From positions 1 to 37,744 of the forward strand of contig JAJFLJ010000276.1 in NCBI GenBank assembly GCA_021772755.1: a stretch of DNA of 37,744 nt, in the 5' to 3' direction. The number at the start of each line of letters is the position of its first letter. Position 1 is the first letter of the stretch. The notes under the pieces are model-generated. The model was not told the origin of the DNA. It did no database searches and saw only the letters and a program-made list of their open reading frames with translations. Positions 1-9,395 of the stretch are shown here, one piece after another. The stretch comes from Candidatus Sumerlaeota bacterium (GTDB lineage Bacteria; Sumerlaeota; Sumerlaeia; SLMS01; JAHLLQ01). The translations under genes were made by a program, and so were the position numbers.

Positions 1-72
1 CTTCGCCGTTCCCGCGCACGACGACAGTCCCGTCGCCAGCACACCCAGAAGAACGCAAAAGAGATATCTCAT
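1..72 (-). CDS. N-terminus of a lipoprotein (cut by window start)
   Basis: Only 24 codons are inside the window, reading MRYLFCVLLGVLATGLSSCA and onward. They form a typical lipoprotein signal: a basic start, a hydrophobic core and a lipobox LSSC with Cys at about residue 19. A good ribosome binding site (GGAGGG) lies 5 nt upstream of the ATG, which supports this start. The rest of the protein lies outside the window, so no function can be given. It is probably exported and lipid-anchored. The ORF track misses it because it is short and open-ended. Confidence 0.7.
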   Translation of the reverse strand, partial: MRYLFCVLLGVLATGLSSCAGTAK

Positions 73-228
73 GGAAAACCCTCCGTCACATCGATGAACG
101 CCACTGCGCCGCCGCCACACCCCCGGGGAAAGCGGAAACCCGCCTGCATCCCTCCCCGAGGGTGGCTCGGGCGTCCCGCCCGAGCAAACGCCAGACCTGA
201 CATCCGCTCCACTGGCCGGCGCATCCCG

Positions 229-276
229 CTTCTCTGCGTCTCCGCGTCTCCACGCGAAACCACCCGAACCCGCTAC
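229..276. repeat. Interspersed repeat, CTCTGCGTCTCCGCG type, copy 1
   Basis: This 48-bp segment begins TTCTCTGCGTCTCCGCGTCT and is repeated with few changes at 1019-1066. Shorter relatives occur at 19283-19316, 28523-28558 and 29741-29776. Several copies can fold through TTCGCG / CGCGAA arms. It sits between two minus-strand genes. The remainder of 73-315 holds nothing else I recognise. ORFs in the track reading 'CVSASPRETTRTR' come from this repeat and are not genes. Confidence 0.75.
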
Positions 277-315
277 GGTTTCGCCCGGGACTCGAAGTGT
301 TCCAGAACGCCTGCG

Positions 316-840
316 CTATTGGTTCGGCATCTCGGCTTCGAATCCAATGACGATATCACCCGTGCTAACGGTTCCGTTTGTCGGATCGTAGGCAAGCGCC
401 CCTCCTTGATCCGATCTGTCCGGCCCCAAGCTGTAGATGGCGTTACCACTCCTGACAAGAGGGCTTCCGAAGGGATCGAGTCCCCGTGAAATCGCGGACA
501 CCTTCGTCCTGATCGCATCCTCCTGCATTCCGGGATACTCGAGCGGCGCGAGATAAATCAGGATGGCCGGAGGGTCTTCGGAGCCTGCGAGCGAGGACGA
601 GAGACAAACCAGTCCAAGTATTCTCAGGACGACGCCGAACGATATCACGGCAAGCAGGTACCAACGCAAACGAAACAGATCCAAAGCCCTTCTTTGAACG
701 ACGATCACTGGAAGAACGACAGCGGCAAGGGGCCAGAACCAGATGGCCAAGAGGAGGAACAGGGGAGTTGCCACAAGGGCCGTGAATCTCTTGGCCGTGC
801 TCCACTCCTCGGGAATTCGAGCGAACAGTCGTTCGGACAC
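316..840 (-). CDS. Membrane protein with GspG-like C-terminal motif
   Basis: The product is 174 aa and starts at GTG. Residues about 19-50 are very hydrophobic (one or two helices) and a second hydrophobic span covers about 60-85, so it is an inner-membrane protein. The C-terminus, from about residue 120, reads DPFGSPLVRS then YSLGPDRSDQGG and YDPTNGTVSTGDI. Such a motif is known from the C-terminal domain of type II secretion major pseudopilins (GspG), where the DPxG and SLGxD elements bind calcium. However, the N-terminal prepilin signal and F-T-L-x-E methylation motif are absent. This therefore looks like a pseudopilin C-domain on a different membrane anchor. Its base composition is less GC-rich than the nearby pyr genes. 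No secretion genes lie nearby. Function unknown. Confidence 0.7.
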   Translation of the reverse strand: MSERLFARIPEEWSTAKRFTALVATPLFLLLAIWFWPLAAVVLPVIVVQRRALDLFRLRWYLLAVISFGVVLRILGLVCLSSSLAGSEDPPAILIYLAPLEYPGMQEDAIRTKVSAISRGLDPFGSPLVRSGNAIYSLGPDRSDQGGALAYDPTNGTVSTGDIVIGFEAEMPNQ

Positions 841-1018
841 GGCTGGCGGTCCTTTCAGGACAGTTGTGCTCGTTCCGCAGTTCCCGGTCCGTGACTCAAG
901 ACCTGCACAAGGTGAGAGCAGCCGCTTCGAAATACCTACAGCCCGGTTGTCTTGGCAATCGGAGTCGTCGCCAGTGTTGCCTCCCGCCGCGCGTCCTTGC
1001 GACTTCGCGTCAGAATCG

Positions 1019-1066
1019 CTTCTCTGCGTCTCCGCGTCTCCGCGCGAAACAACCCGAACCCGCTAA
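1019..1066. repeat. Interspersed repeat, CTCTGCGTCTCCGCG type, copy 2
   Basis: This is nearly identical to 229-276 and reaches the pyrE stop codon (1063-1065). Its position directly after the last pyr gene means it would be transcribed as the 3' tail of the operon. The rest of the 841-1018 gap shows no gene and no convincing terminator. Confidence 0.75.
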
Positions 1067-1656
1067 GGCCTCGCTCGGCTTCCCGGCTTGATCGGTTCGC
1101 TGCCCGCCGCGCACATCGGACATTCCTCCGGCTTGTGCGTCTGGAATTCCAGCTCCACCAGCGACACGAACGGTGCGCCCGGCTTGAACGTCCCCCCGCT
1201 GCGGTCCACCACCGACGCGAACGCCACGACCTTCGCCCCGGCGCCCTCCACCAGCGGAACCAGTTCGCTCACCGACTTCCCCGTCGTCACCACATCCTCC
1301 GCCAGAATCACGCGACTTCCCTTCGCCAGTTCGAAACCGCGCCGCAGCTCGAAACCCTCGCCCGACGGCCGTTCCGCGAACAGCGAACGAATCTCCAACG
1401 CCCCCGCCAGCGCATACCCCCACAGAATCCCCCCGAGCGCCGGCGCCAGAATCACGTCCGCTTCCAGACCCGACGCCTTCAGCCGTGCCGCCATCAGCCA
1501 CGCCAGCTCGCCGCCCGCCTCCGGCCGCTCGAACAGCGCGGCGCACTGGCAATAGCGGTCGCTGTGCAGCCCCGAACTCAGCAGGAAATGCCCCTCCCGC
1601 ACCGCACCCGTCGATTCCAGCAACTGCCGCACGCGTTCGCTCTTCAGATCGATCAT
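1063..1656 (-). CDS. pyrE: Orotate phosphoribosyltransferase
   Basis: This 197-aa enzyme transfers phosphoribose from PRPP to orotate, giving OMP, the fifth step of de novo UMP synthesis in the cytosol. The PRPP-binding loop VILAEDVVTTGKS is clear, as is the N-terminal substrate region HFLLSSGLHSDRY. The C-terminus has the CPMCAAGSEPIKPGSR segment common in bacterial PyrE. The start ATG (1656) overlaps the pyrF stop in an ATGA junction, which fixes the start and implies translational coupling. It is the last gene of the pur-pyr run, and its stop lies inside a repeat. Upstream in-frame sequence in the ORF track belongs to pyrF in another frame. Confidence 0.97.
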   Translation of the reverse strand: MIDLKSERVRQLLESTGAVREGHFLLSSGLHSDRYCQCAALFERPEAGGELAWLMAARLKASGLEADVILAPALGGILWGYALAGALEIRSLFAERPSGEGFELRRGFELAKGSRVILAEDVVTTGKSVSELVPLVEGAGAKVVAFASVVDRSGGTFKPGAPFVSLVELEFQTHKPEECPMCAAGSEPIKPGSRARP

Positions 1657-2480
1657 CGCGTCACCCCGCTTCGCCCCGCCGCTTCGGCGATGCGTGCATT
1701 CCAGTCGTCCGTCTTGCGGCCCATGACCTCCCGCGCGTCGCCGGTGTCGTCCTTCCCCGGCAGGACTCCGCGCGTCACATGAAGAATCAGCCCGCCGAAG
1801 TCGCCCGCCATCCGCCCGTTGCGAATCGTCGCCGCGACGTCTCCGCCCTGCGCGCCGAGGCCCGGCACCAGAAACGGCAGCGTCGGCGCCGCCTCGCGAA
1901 CCGCCGCAATCCGCTCGCCGTTCGTCGCACCCACCACCAGCGCACAGTTCCCCGCGCCCTCCGACCACGTCGCCACGTCCCGCGCGATGCGCAGATACAG
2001 ATCGCCCGCCGCGAGATAGTTCTCCGCGCCCGGATTCGACGTCAGACACAGGAAGATGTTCAGCTTGTCGCCGTACTCCAGAAACGGCTCCGCGCTGTCC
2101 CGCCCCATCAGCGGATTGATCGTCACCGCGTCCGCCCCCAGGGAATCGTACACCGCCTCCGCGTACCGCTTCGCGCTGCTGCCGATGTCGCCCCGCTTCG
2201 CGTCTGCGATCACGAACGCATCCTCCGGGATCGCTGCCCGTACGTCGTGCATCATCGCCCACCCGTCGCGCCCGAGCGCTTCGAAGAACGCCAGGTTGAA
2301 CTTGTACGCGCAGACCCTTCCCGCCGTCCCCTCGATCACCGAACGCATGAACTCCCCGTACCCATTCGCGTCGGCCTTCAGGTTTCCCGGCAGATACTCG
2401 CGGCACGGCTCCAGCCCCGCCGACAGCAGACTCCCGGTGCGCGCCTGCGCGTCCCGCAGCTTTCGCACCGCCCCGTTCAT
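1653..2480 (-). CDS. pyrF: Orotidine-5'-phosphate decarboxylase (type 2)
   Basis: The product (275 aa) decarboxylates OMP to UMP, the last step of the pathway. The catalytic segment FVIADAKRGDIGSSAKRYAE contains the D-x-K-x-x-D element. Length and the downstream Q-G-G-D and G-L-I-L-H-V-T-R regions match the longer 'type 2' OMP decarboxylases typical of actinobacteria, myxobacteria and related groups rather than the approximately 230-aa E. coli type. The ATG at 2480 overlaps the pyrC stop by 4 nt, and the 3' end overlaps pyrE by 4 nt. PyrF and PyrE being adjacent and overlapping recalls the fused UMP synthase of other lineages, but here they are separate polypeptides. Confidence 0.96.
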   Translation of the reverse strand: MNGAVRKLRDAQARTGSLLSAGLEPCREYLPGNLKADANGYGEFMRSVIEGTAGRVCAYKFNLAFFEALGRDGWAMMHDVRAAIPEDAFVIADAKRGDIGSSAKRYAEAVYDSLGADAVTINPLMGRDSAEPFLEYGDKLNIFLCLTSNPGAENYLAAGDLYLRIARDVATWSEGAGNCALVVGATNGERIAAVREAAPTLPFLVPGLGAQGGDVAATIRNGRMAGDFGGLILHVTRGVLPGKDDTGDAREVMGRKTDDWNARIAEAAGRSGVTR

Positions 2481-3811
2481 CGCGCTTCCTTTCGCGCCGC
2501 CGCCAGGCCCTTCGGAAACGCCTCCTCGTTCACGAAGACGGCGCTTCCGTTCACGAACGTCGCGGCGATGCGCGCGCCGAACGTCTCGCCCAGCCACGGA
2601 CAGTTGCTGCACTTCGACCGCAGATGCCGCCGCTCGAACTCGTACGACACGCCCGTCTGGATCAGCACCATGTCCGCCGGCTGTCCCGTCCGAAGCGTCC
2701 CCCATCGTCCTCCCACCACTTCCGCCGGCTTGACGGTCAGTCGCTCGATCAGAAAATCCAGGTCCCACCGCCCCGATTCCACGAACCTCGTGTAGAGAAG
2801 CGGAAAGCAGCTCTCCAGCCCGATGATGCCGAACGGCGCCGCGTCGAACACCTTGTTCTTCTCCGCGGCCGGATGCGGCGCGTGGTCTGTCGCGATGCAG
2901 TCGATCGTTCCGTCCTCCAGCCCCTCCAGCAGCGCCAGCCGGTCCGCCTCCCCGCAGAGTGGTGGCTTCACCTTCGCCAGCGTGTTGTACCCCTCCACGT
3001 CCGCGTCCGTCATCGTCAGATGGTGCGGCGTCGTTTCCGCCGTCACTCGAACGCCGTCCAGCTTCGCCTCGCGAATCGCCTTCACGCTTTCCCGCGTCGA
3101 AACGTGGCTGATGTGCACATGCCCACCCGTCGCCGCCGCCAGCGCGACGTCCCGCGCCACCACCACCGACTCCGCGATGCGCGGAATGCCCCGCAGACCC
3201 AGCCGCAGCGAAACCTCTCCCTCGTGCATCACCCCTTCGCCGGCCAGGTCCAGGTCCTGGCAGTGCTCCATGATCGGCACCCCGACCATCCGCGTGTACT
3301 CCAGCGCCCGCCGCATCATGTCCGCGTTCCGCACCGGATGCACGGAATCGCTGAACGCACCCACCCCGGCGCGCCGCAGCACGCCGAAATTCACCATTTC
3401 CCGCCCTTCCTGCCCCCGCGTCACCGCAGCCACCGGCACCACGTTCACGCATCCCGTGTCCGCCGCGCGGGAGAGCACGTACTGCACCCCCGTCGTCGAA
3501 TCGCACACCGGGCTCGTGTTCGCCATCGCGTGAATCGTCGTGAAGCCCCCGGCCGCCGCCGCCCGCGTTCCCGACTCGATCGTCTCCGACCCCTCGCCCC
3601 CCGGCTCCCGAAGGTGCGTCCGCAGGTCCACGAACCCCGCCGCCAGATGAAGCCCCTTCGCGTCCACGACGCGGCGCCCCGCCGTCTCCGGCATGCTCCG
3701 CGAAATGTCCGCGATCACGCCGTTCTCCACCACGACATGCATCTCGCTGTGCAGACCCTGCGACGGATCCACCACCGTCGCGTTCGCGATCACCAGGCTT
3801 TCAGGCTTCAA
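2477..3811 (-). CDS. pyrC: Dihydroorotase, class I, with altered metal site
   Basis: The 444-aa protein belongs to the amidohydrolase class I dihydroorotases, which cyclise carbamoyl aspartate to dihydroorotate. Seen in order are [11 protein letters not shown] (62-71), NTSPVCDS, the GAFSD loop, MEHCQD, HISHVS, and ATDHAPH near residue 312. In the family the first motif is normally D-x-H-x-H, whose two His bind metal. Here the first is Arg64 (codon CGG at 3622-3620) while His66 and the other ligands remain. Inactive PyrC paralogs lose several ligands, so this one may still be catalytic; that is inference. No second pyrC is seen here. It overlaps pyrB by 11 nt and pyrF by 4 nt. Confidence 0.93.
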   Translation of the reverse strand: MKPESLVIANATVVDPSQGLHSEMHVVVENGVIADISRSMPETAGRRVVDAKGLHLAAGFVDLRTHLREPGGEGSETIESGTRAAAAGGFTTIHAMANTSPVCDSTTGVQYVLSRAADTGCVNVVPVAAVTRGQEGREMVNFGVLRRAGVGAFSDSVHPVRNADMMRRALEYTRMVGVPIMEHCQDLDLAGEGVMHEGEVSLRLGLRGIPRIAESVVVARDVALAAATGGHVHISHVSTRESVKAIREAKLDGVRVTAETTPHHLTMTDADVEGYNTLAKVKPPLCGEADRLALLEGLEDGTIDCIATDHAPHPAAEKNKVFDAAPFGIIGLESCFPLLYTRFVESGRWDLDFLIERLTVKPAEVVGGRWGTLRTGQPADMVLIQTGVSYEFERRHLRSKCSNCPWLGETFGARIAATFVNGSAVFVNEEAFPKGLAAARKEAR

Positions 3812-4751
3812 CGTTGCGCGCCCCCCGAAGAAGATACATGCACGCCATTCGCACCGCCACCCCGTTCGTCACCTGGTCCAGGATCTTCGTCTGCGGGCTC
3901 TCCATCGCGTCTCGCGACAGCTCCACGCCGAAGTTCACCGGCCCCGGATGCATGATGATCGCGTCTCTCTTCGCGTGCCGCATCCGGTCCGCGTCCAGCC
4001 CGTACAGCTGCTTGTACTCCTTCAGCGACGGCAGCAGGTGGCTTCCCTGGCGTTCCAGCTGGATCCGCAGCATGTACACCACGTCCGCGTTCCGAATCCC
4101 CTCGTCCATGTCGTGGCGGATGTCCGCCCCCATCGACCGGAAACCCTCCGGCACCAGCGTCGGCGGCCCGATCAGCGTCACCCGCGCGCCAAGCCGCGTC
4201 ATCGCCAGGATGTTCGAGCGCGCCACACGGCTGTGCAGGATGTCCCCCACGATGCAGACCTTCAGCCCCGCCAGGTCGCCCTTGTTCTCCCGGATCGTGA
4301 AGCAGTCCAGCAGCGCCTGCGTCGGGTGCTCGTGTTGCCCGTCCCCCGCGTTGATGATCGACGCCTTCACCTGCCGCCCAAGGTACTGGTGCGCGCCTGA
4401 ACTGCCGTGGCGGATCACCACGTAGTCCGCCCCCAGCGCCTCGATCGTCTCCACCGTGTCCAGCAGCGACTCCCCCTTGTTCACGCTGCTCGTCGCCACG
4501 TCGAAATTGATCACGTCCGCGCTCAGCCGTCGCGCCGCCAGCTCGAACGACGTCCGAGTCCGCGTCGAATTCTCGAAGAACAGATTCACCACCGTCTTGC
4601 CTCGCAGCGTCGGCACCTTCTTCACCGTCCGCGTCACCACGTGCTTGAAACCGGTCGCGTTGTCCAGGATCAGAAGGATGTCCTCCTTCGACAGCTGCTC
4701 GATGCCGAGGAGGTCCTTGCTCTGGAGCTGTCCGTGCCGGTCCGTGTTCAT
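3801..4751 (-). CDS. pyrB: Aspartate carbamoyltransferase catalytic subunit
   Basis: This 316-aa protein catalyses carbamoyl phosphate + aspartate to carbamoyl aspartate. Diagnostic motifs are [13 protein letters not shown] (carbamoyl phosphate binding), [32 protein letters not shown] and [11 protein letters not shown]. The length is normal for the catalytic chain. No pyrI regulatory subunit lies nearby. Its partner in the active complexes of several lineages is a dihydroorotase or pseudo-dihydroorotase, and the pyrC gene directly follows with an 11-nt overlap. That matters because PyrC has an altered metal ligand. The ATG at 4751 overlaps the purM stop (ATGA). Confidence 0.97.
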   Translation of the reverse strand: MNTDRHGQLQSKDLLGIEQLSKEDILLILDNATGFKHVVTRTVKKVPTLRGKTVVNLFFENSTRTRTSFELAARRLSADVINFDVATSSVNKGESLLDTVETIEALGADYVVIRHGSSGAHQYLGRQVKASIINAGDGQHEHPTQALLDCFTIRENKGDLAGLKVCIVGDILHSRVARSNILAMTRLGARVTLIGPPTLVPEGFRSMGADIRHDMDEGIRNADVVYMLRIQLERQGSHLLPSLKEYKQLYGLDADRMRHAKRDAIIMHPGPVNFGVELSRDAMESPQTKILDQVTNGVAVRMACMYLLRGARNVEA

Positions 4752-5776
4752 GCGTCCCCGTTCCCGATTCGGACGCCGCGGCGGCCCTTGCGGATTTCGC
4801 CGATCGTCCATGCGCGTTCGCCCTGTGCCTCCAGGATCGCGATCGCCCGCTTCGCCTTCGTCTTCGGAACCACGATCGCGTATCCGATGCCCATGTTGAA
4901 CACCCGGAACATCTCGTCCCTCTCGATGTCGCCCTTTTCCCTCAGCAGCCCGAACACCGCAGGCGCCTCCCACGAACGCGCGTCGATCGTGGCCATGCAG
5001 TCCTTCGGCAGCACCCGCACCAGGTTGCCCGGCAGTCCGCCCCCCGTGATGTGCGACATCGCCAGAGGCCGCACATCCTCCATCATCGCCGCCACCGCCC
5101 GCACATAGATGCGCGTCGGCGCCAGCAGCACGTCCTCCAGGCTCGCCCCCAGGCCGTACTCCTTCTTCATGTCCAGCCGCGCCCGCTTCGCCGCGGCCCG
5201 CACCAGGCTGTACCCGTTGCTGTGGATGCCCGAAGACGCCACTCCGATGATCGCGTTCCCCGGCTTCACCTTCGAACCGTCCACCATCTTCGCGCCGTCC
5301 GCGATCGCCACGCCGAAACCCGCCAGATCGAAGTGCCCCGGCTCGTACACGCCCGGCATCTCCGCCGTCTCGCCCCCCAGCAGCGGAATCCCCGCTTCCT
5401 CGCATCCCCGCGAGATTCCCCGCAGGATCGCGTCCGACTCCTTCGCGTTCAGTTTCCCCGTCGCGTAGTAGTCCAGGAAGAACAGCGGCTTCGCGCCGCT
5501 CACGATCAGATCGTTCACCACCATCGCGACGAGATCGATCCCGATCGTGTCCAGCTTCCCCGCCCGCTGCGCCACCAGCAGCTTCGTCCCCACGCCGTCC
5601 GTCGAAGCCAGCAACACCGGCTTCCTCATCCCCTTCGTCGCCAGCGGCCACGCGCCGCTGAATCCGCCGATGTGCTTGTTCTTCCGGGCAAGGCGCTTCA
5701 CCAGCGCGTCGCCCTCCTCGATGGAAACCCCCGAGTCCGCATAGGACAGCTTCCCCGTCTTCGATCGCTTCGTCAT
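4748..5776 (-). CDS. purM: Phosphoribosylformylglycinamidine cyclo-ligase (AIR synthase)
   Basis: The product (342 aa) closes the imidazole ring: FGAM + ATP gives AIR, the fifth step of IMP synthesis. It is an ATP-grasp-unrelated PurM/SelD superfamily member. Visible motifs are [53 protein letters not shown] and [16 protein letters not shown]. The length matches the family. It overlaps purF upstream and pyrB downstream by 4 nt each, so the purine-to-pyrimidine boundary of the operon falls at its stop codon. Confidence 0.97.
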   Translation of the reverse strand: MTKRSKTGKLSYADSGVSIEEGDALVKRLARKNKHIGGFSGAWPLATKGMRKPVLLASTDGVGTKLLVAQRAGKLDTIGIDLVAMVVNDLIVSGAKPLFFLDYYATGKLNAKESDAILRGISRGCEEAGIPLLGGETAEMPGVYEPGHFDLAGFGVAIADGAKMVDGSKVKPGNAIIGVASSGIHSNGYSLVRAAAKRARLDMKKEYGLGASLEDVLLAPTRIYVRAVAAMMEDVRPLAMSHITGGGLPGNLVRVLPKDCMATIDARSWEAPAVFGLLREKGDIERDEMFRVFNMGIGYAIVVPKTKAKRAIAILEAQGERAWTIGEIRKGRRGVRIGNGDA

Positions 5777-7227
5777 GTCGCCGCAGCCGCCTTCTTCGCC
5801 GATGTGTTCGAAACCCGCGGGCGTCCGTCCGGATACCGCCCCGTAAAGCACGTCGTGCAGTACTGCATCGTCGGCGGCACCGCCCGCATCAGACCGTCCA
5901 TGCTGATGAACGCCAGCGACTCCACCCCGAAATGCTTCCGCATTTCCTCGGGGTCCATCCGGTTCGCGATCAGCAGTTCCTCGTCCGGCGTGTCGATCCC
6001 GTAGCAGCACGGATGCCTCCACGGCGGCGCCGTGATGCGAAAGTGCACCTCCCGCGCCCCCGCGTCCCGCACCAGGCCCACGATCTTCCGCGCCGTCGTT
6101 CCCCGGACCACCGAATCGTCCACCAGCACCACCCGCTTGCCCTGCAACAGCTCGCGCACCGGGTTGAACTTCATCTTCACCCGTTCCACCCGCGCGCCCT
6201 GTCCCGGCGTGATGAACGTCCGCCCGATGTAGTGCGAACGCATCAGCCCCATTTCCAGCGGAATGCCCGACTGCCGCGCGTACCCCATCGCCGCGGGGTT
6301 CGACGAATCCGGCACCGGCACCACCACGTCCGCCGTCGCCGGCGCCTCCCGCGCCAGCTCCTCGCCCAGCCGCACCCGGTACTGATAGATGCTCTTGCCG
6401 GCCGCATGGCTGTCGGGCCGCGAGTAGTAGATCAGCTCGAACACGCACGCCGCCGCGGGACTCGCCGCCTCCACCGCCTGGAACTTCTCCGGCCCCCCGT
6501 TGCGAAGGCAGATCCCCTCGCCCGGCTTCAGCTCCCGCAGAAACGTCGCGCCCATGATGTCCAGCGCGCACGACTCCGACGCCACCACCCATCCCTCGCC
6601 CAGCCGCCCCAGGCACAGCGGCCTGAAACCGAACGGGTCCTTCACCGCGAAGATCTCGTTGTTGTGCAGCAGCACCGTCGAATACGCGCCATGCAGCTTC
6701 GGCAGCGACTTCACCAGCGCGTCCTGAAAATCCCCCCCGCGGTTCTGCGCGATCAGGTGGACCAGCAGCTCGCTGTCCGTCGTCGACTGGAAGATCGCCC
6801 CGTTCGCCTCCAGCAGCCGCGCCAGCTCCTCCGCGTTCGTCAGGTTCCCGTTGTGCGCCACCGCCATCTCGCCGCCGCGATAGTTCGCCCGCAGCGGCTG
6901 CGCGTTGTACGGCGCCGTTCCGCCCGCCGTCGAATACCGTACGTGCCCGATCGCGACATTTCCCCTCAGTCCCGACCAGTCGTTGCCCGCGAACACCTCG
7001 CTCACCAGGCCCGGCCCCTTGTGCAGGTACAGCCGCTCGCCATCGTGCGTCGCGACCCCCGCGCTCTCCTGGCCCCGGTGCTGCAATGCAAAGAGACCGA
7101 GCGCCGCCAGACGCCCGGCCTCCGGGTGGTTATACACGGCGACCACGCCGCATCCCTCTTTCGGGCGGTCGGCGAAGTCGGCTGCGCGAACGGCGCCGCA
7201 CGGAGTGGCTAAAGCGCTGTTTCCCAA
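5773..7227 (-). CDS. purF: Amidophosphoribosyltransferase (Fe-S type)
   Basis: PurF makes phosphoribosylamine from PRPP and glutamine, the first committed purine step. The N-terminal Ntn glutaminase begins at the Cys of [11 protein letters not shown]. In the family that Cys becomes residue 1 after propeptide removal. The PRTase motif [13 protein letters not shown] is present. The four Cys of the Bacillus-type [4Fe-4S] enzyme are visible ([33 protein letters not shown]). No ATG or GTG lies between the purL stop and the Cys. I chose TTG at 7227, preceded by GGAG, giving 484 aa with a 25-residue propeptide and a 19-nt overlap with purL. The track start at 7407 would overlap purL by 199 nt and seems unlikely. 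Confidence 0.93.
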   Translation of the reverse strand: MGNSALATPCGAVRAADFADRPKEGCGVVAVYNHPEAGRLAALGLFALQHRGQESAGVATHDGERLYLHKGPGLVSEVFAGNDWSGLRGNVAIGHVRYSTAGGTAPYNAQPLRANYRGGEMAVAHNGNLTNAEELARLLEANGAIFQSTTDSELLVHLIAQNRGGDFQDALVKSLPKLHGAYSTVLLHNNEIFAVKDPFGFRPLCLGRLGEGWVVASESCALDIMGATFLRELKPGEGICLRNGGPEKFQAVEAASPAAACVFELIYYSRPDSHAAGKSIYQYRVRLGEELAREAPATADVVVPVPDSSNPAAMGYARQSGIPLEMGLMRSHYIGRTFITPGQGARVERVKMKFNPVRELLQGKRVVLVDDSVVRGTTARKIVGLVRDAGAREVHFRITAPPWRHPCCYGIDTPDEELLIANRMDPEEMRKHFGVESLAFISMDGLMRAVPPTMQYCTTCFTGRYPDGRPRVSNTSAKKAAAAT

Positions 7228-9395
7228 GAGGCCCGCATCTCCGACAGTGAAATCCGCGCGAGACCCTGCATCTCCAGGTGTCCGGACGCAACCGTTCCGA
7301 TTTGCGCGAATCGCGCCCCACGCCCCTCGCACCGCAGCATCAGCCCCGCCACGTTCCCCGCCCTGCAGGTCACCACGAACCGCGAGGGCTCCTCGCTCAG
7401 CAGCCATGCCCCCGCGTCCACGCCCGACGGCGGATTCACCGTCGCGCCGAGTCCTCCGCGCGAGTTCAGCGCCATCTCCGCCAGCGTCACCAGCAGACCA
7501 CCCTCCGCGACGTCCGCCGCCGCCGTCAGCAGCCCCTCGCGGATCAGCTCCAGCACCGTCTCCTGCACGTTCTTCTCCACGTCCATGTCGATGCGCAGCG
7601 CCGGTCCCGGGATCACCCCGGTGCGGTCCCGCAGGATCTTCGATCCCCCCGCGTGCGTCGCCGCCGGCCCGATCAGGAACACGGCGTCGCCCTCGGAGCG
7701 GAACGCCGCCGCCGTCAGGTGCGCCGGATCGTCGATCACCCCGATCATTCCGATCACCGGCGTCGGGAACACCGCCATGCGCGGCGACTCGTTATACAGC
7801 GAGACGTTGCCCCCCGTCACCGGCGTGCCCAGTGCCCGGCACGCGTCCCCCAGCCCCCGCACCGACTCCTGCAGCTGCCACGCACCCGCCGGCTTGCGCG
7901 GGCTTCCGAAATTCAGATTGTTCGTCACCGCCACCGGCCTCGCCCCGCACGCCACCAGGTTTCGCGCCGCCTCCGCCGTCACGCACTTCGTCCCCTCGTA
8001 CGGATCCAGCATGCACCACAACCCGTTCCCGTCCGTCGTCATCGCCAGCAGCCCCTTCCATCCCCGCACGCGGATCACCCCCGCGCCCACTCCCGGCCGC
8101 ACCACCGTGTTCGTCTGCACCTGGTGGTCGTACTGCTCGTGAATCCACCGCTTCGACGCGAAGTGCGGCGACGCCAGCGCCGTCTTCAGCACCTCCGCCC
8201 AGTCGAAATCCCCCGTCCCGCAGTCGCGCCAGTCCCTCGTCTCCGGCGGCGACGCCACCGCCTCCACCTCGTCCGGCCACACCAGCTCGTTGCAGATCGT
8301 CTGAAGCGGAATGTCCGCCACCACCGCGCCCCGGTGCTCCACCACGAAACGGTCCGTGTCCGTCGTGTGCCCCACCACGTGCGCCCCCAGGTCCCACTTC
8401 GCCAGGATCCCCTCCACGACTTCCAGGTTCTCCGGCGACACCACCGCCAGCATCCGCTCCTGCGACTCGCTCAGCAGCAGCTCGTACGCCGACAGGTTCG
8501 CCGCCCGCTGCGGAACCTTGTCCAGGTCCATGTGCAGACCCAGCCCCCCCTTCGACGCCATCTCCGTCGAGCTGCACGTCAGCCCCGCCGCACCCATGTC
8601 CTGAAGCGCGATGATCTTCCCGCTCCGGATCAGCTCCAGCGTCGCCTCCAGAATCTTCTTCCCCATGAACGGATCGCCCACCTGCACGCACCCGCGGTCC
8701 TCCTCCGACTCCTCCGACAGCTCCTTGCTCGCGAACGTCGCACCGTGCGTTCCGTCGCGCCCCGTCGCGTTGCCGTAGTACACCAGCGGATTCCCCGTCC
8801 CCCGCGCGTTCGCCGTCATCAGCTCCTCGTGCTTCGCCACCCCCACCGCCATCACGTTCACCAGGCAGTTGTCCGTATAGCACGGATCGATGCTCAGCTC
8901 GCCCCCCAGCACCGGCACCCCGATGCAGTTCCCGTAGTCCGCGATGCCCTTCACCACCCCCTGGATGAAGTGGCTGTTGCGGCCCTCGCCCGGCGGTCCG
9001 AACCGCAGCGGGTCCAGCAGCGCCACCGGCCGCGCCCCCATCGCGAAGATGTCCCGCAGAATGCCGCCCACCCCCGTCGCCGCGCCCTCGTACGGCTCCA
9101 CCGCGCTCGGATGGTTGTGCGACTCGATCTTGAACACGCACGCCCAGCCCTCCCCGATGTCCACCGCCCCGGCGTTCTCCCCCGGACCGTGCAGCACCGC
9201 CGGCCCCTTCGTCGGCAGCGTCGCCAAATGCCTGCGCGTGTGCTTGTACGAGCAGTGCTCGCTCCACATCACGGAAAACACGCCGAGCTCCGTGATCGTC
9301 GGCTCGCGGCCCAGAACCTCCAGGATCCGGTCGTACTCCTTCGGAGTCAGACCGTGCTCGGCCACGATGGCGGGGGTGATTTCGATGGTGGTCAT
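7209..9395 (-). CDS. purL: Phosphoribosylformylglycinamidine synthase, small-type large subunit
   Basis: At 728 aa this is the small PurL that works with PurQ and PurS, converting FGAR to FGAM. The N-terminal SEHCSYKHTRRHL contains the catalytic His region, followed by IESHNHPSAVEPYEGAATG, GVPVLGGELSI and LQDMGAAGLTCSSTEM. A second PurM-like half contains NNLNFGSP and PVTGGNVSLYNE. The start ATG overlaps the stop of the upstream lipoprotein gene by 4 nt (ATGA), so purL translation is coupled to a gene of unknown function instead of directly to purQ. The extra N-terminus in the ORF track (to 9869) is another frame of the lipoprotein gene. Confidence 0.97.
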   Translation of the reverse strand: MTTIEITPAIVAEHGLTPKEYDRILEVLGREPTITELGVFSVMWSEHCSYKHTRRHLATLPTKGPAVLHGPGENAGAVDIGEGWACVFKIESHNHPSAVEPYEGAATGVGGILRDIFAMGARPVALLDPLRFGPPGEGRNSHFIQGVVKGIADYGNCIGVPVLGGELSIDPCYTDNCLVNVMAVGVAKHEELMTANARGTGNPLVYYGNATGRDGTHGATFASKELSEESEEDRGCVQVGDPFMGKKILEATLELIRSGKIIALQDMGAAGLTCSSTEMASKGGLGLHMDLDKVPQRAANLSAYELLLSESQERMLAVVSPENLEVVEGILAKWDLGAHVVGHTTDTDRFVVEHRGAVVADIPLQTICNELVWPDEVEAVASPPETRDWRDCGTGDFDWAEVLKTALASPHFASKRWIHEQYDHQVQTNTVVRPGVGAGVIRVRGWKGLLAMTTDGNGLWCMLDPYEGTKCVTAEAARNLVACGARPVAVTNNLNFGSPRKPAGAWQLQESVRGLGDACRALGTPVTGGNVSLYNESPRMAVFPTPVIGMIGVIDDPAHLTAAAFRSEGDAVFLIGPAATHAGGSKILRDRTGVIPGPALRIDMDVEKNVQETVLELIREGLLTAAADVAEGGLLVTLAEMALNSRGGLGATVNPPSGVDAGAWLLSEEPSRFVVTCRAGNVAGLMLRCEGRGARFAQIGTVASGHLEMQGLARISLSEMRASWETAL

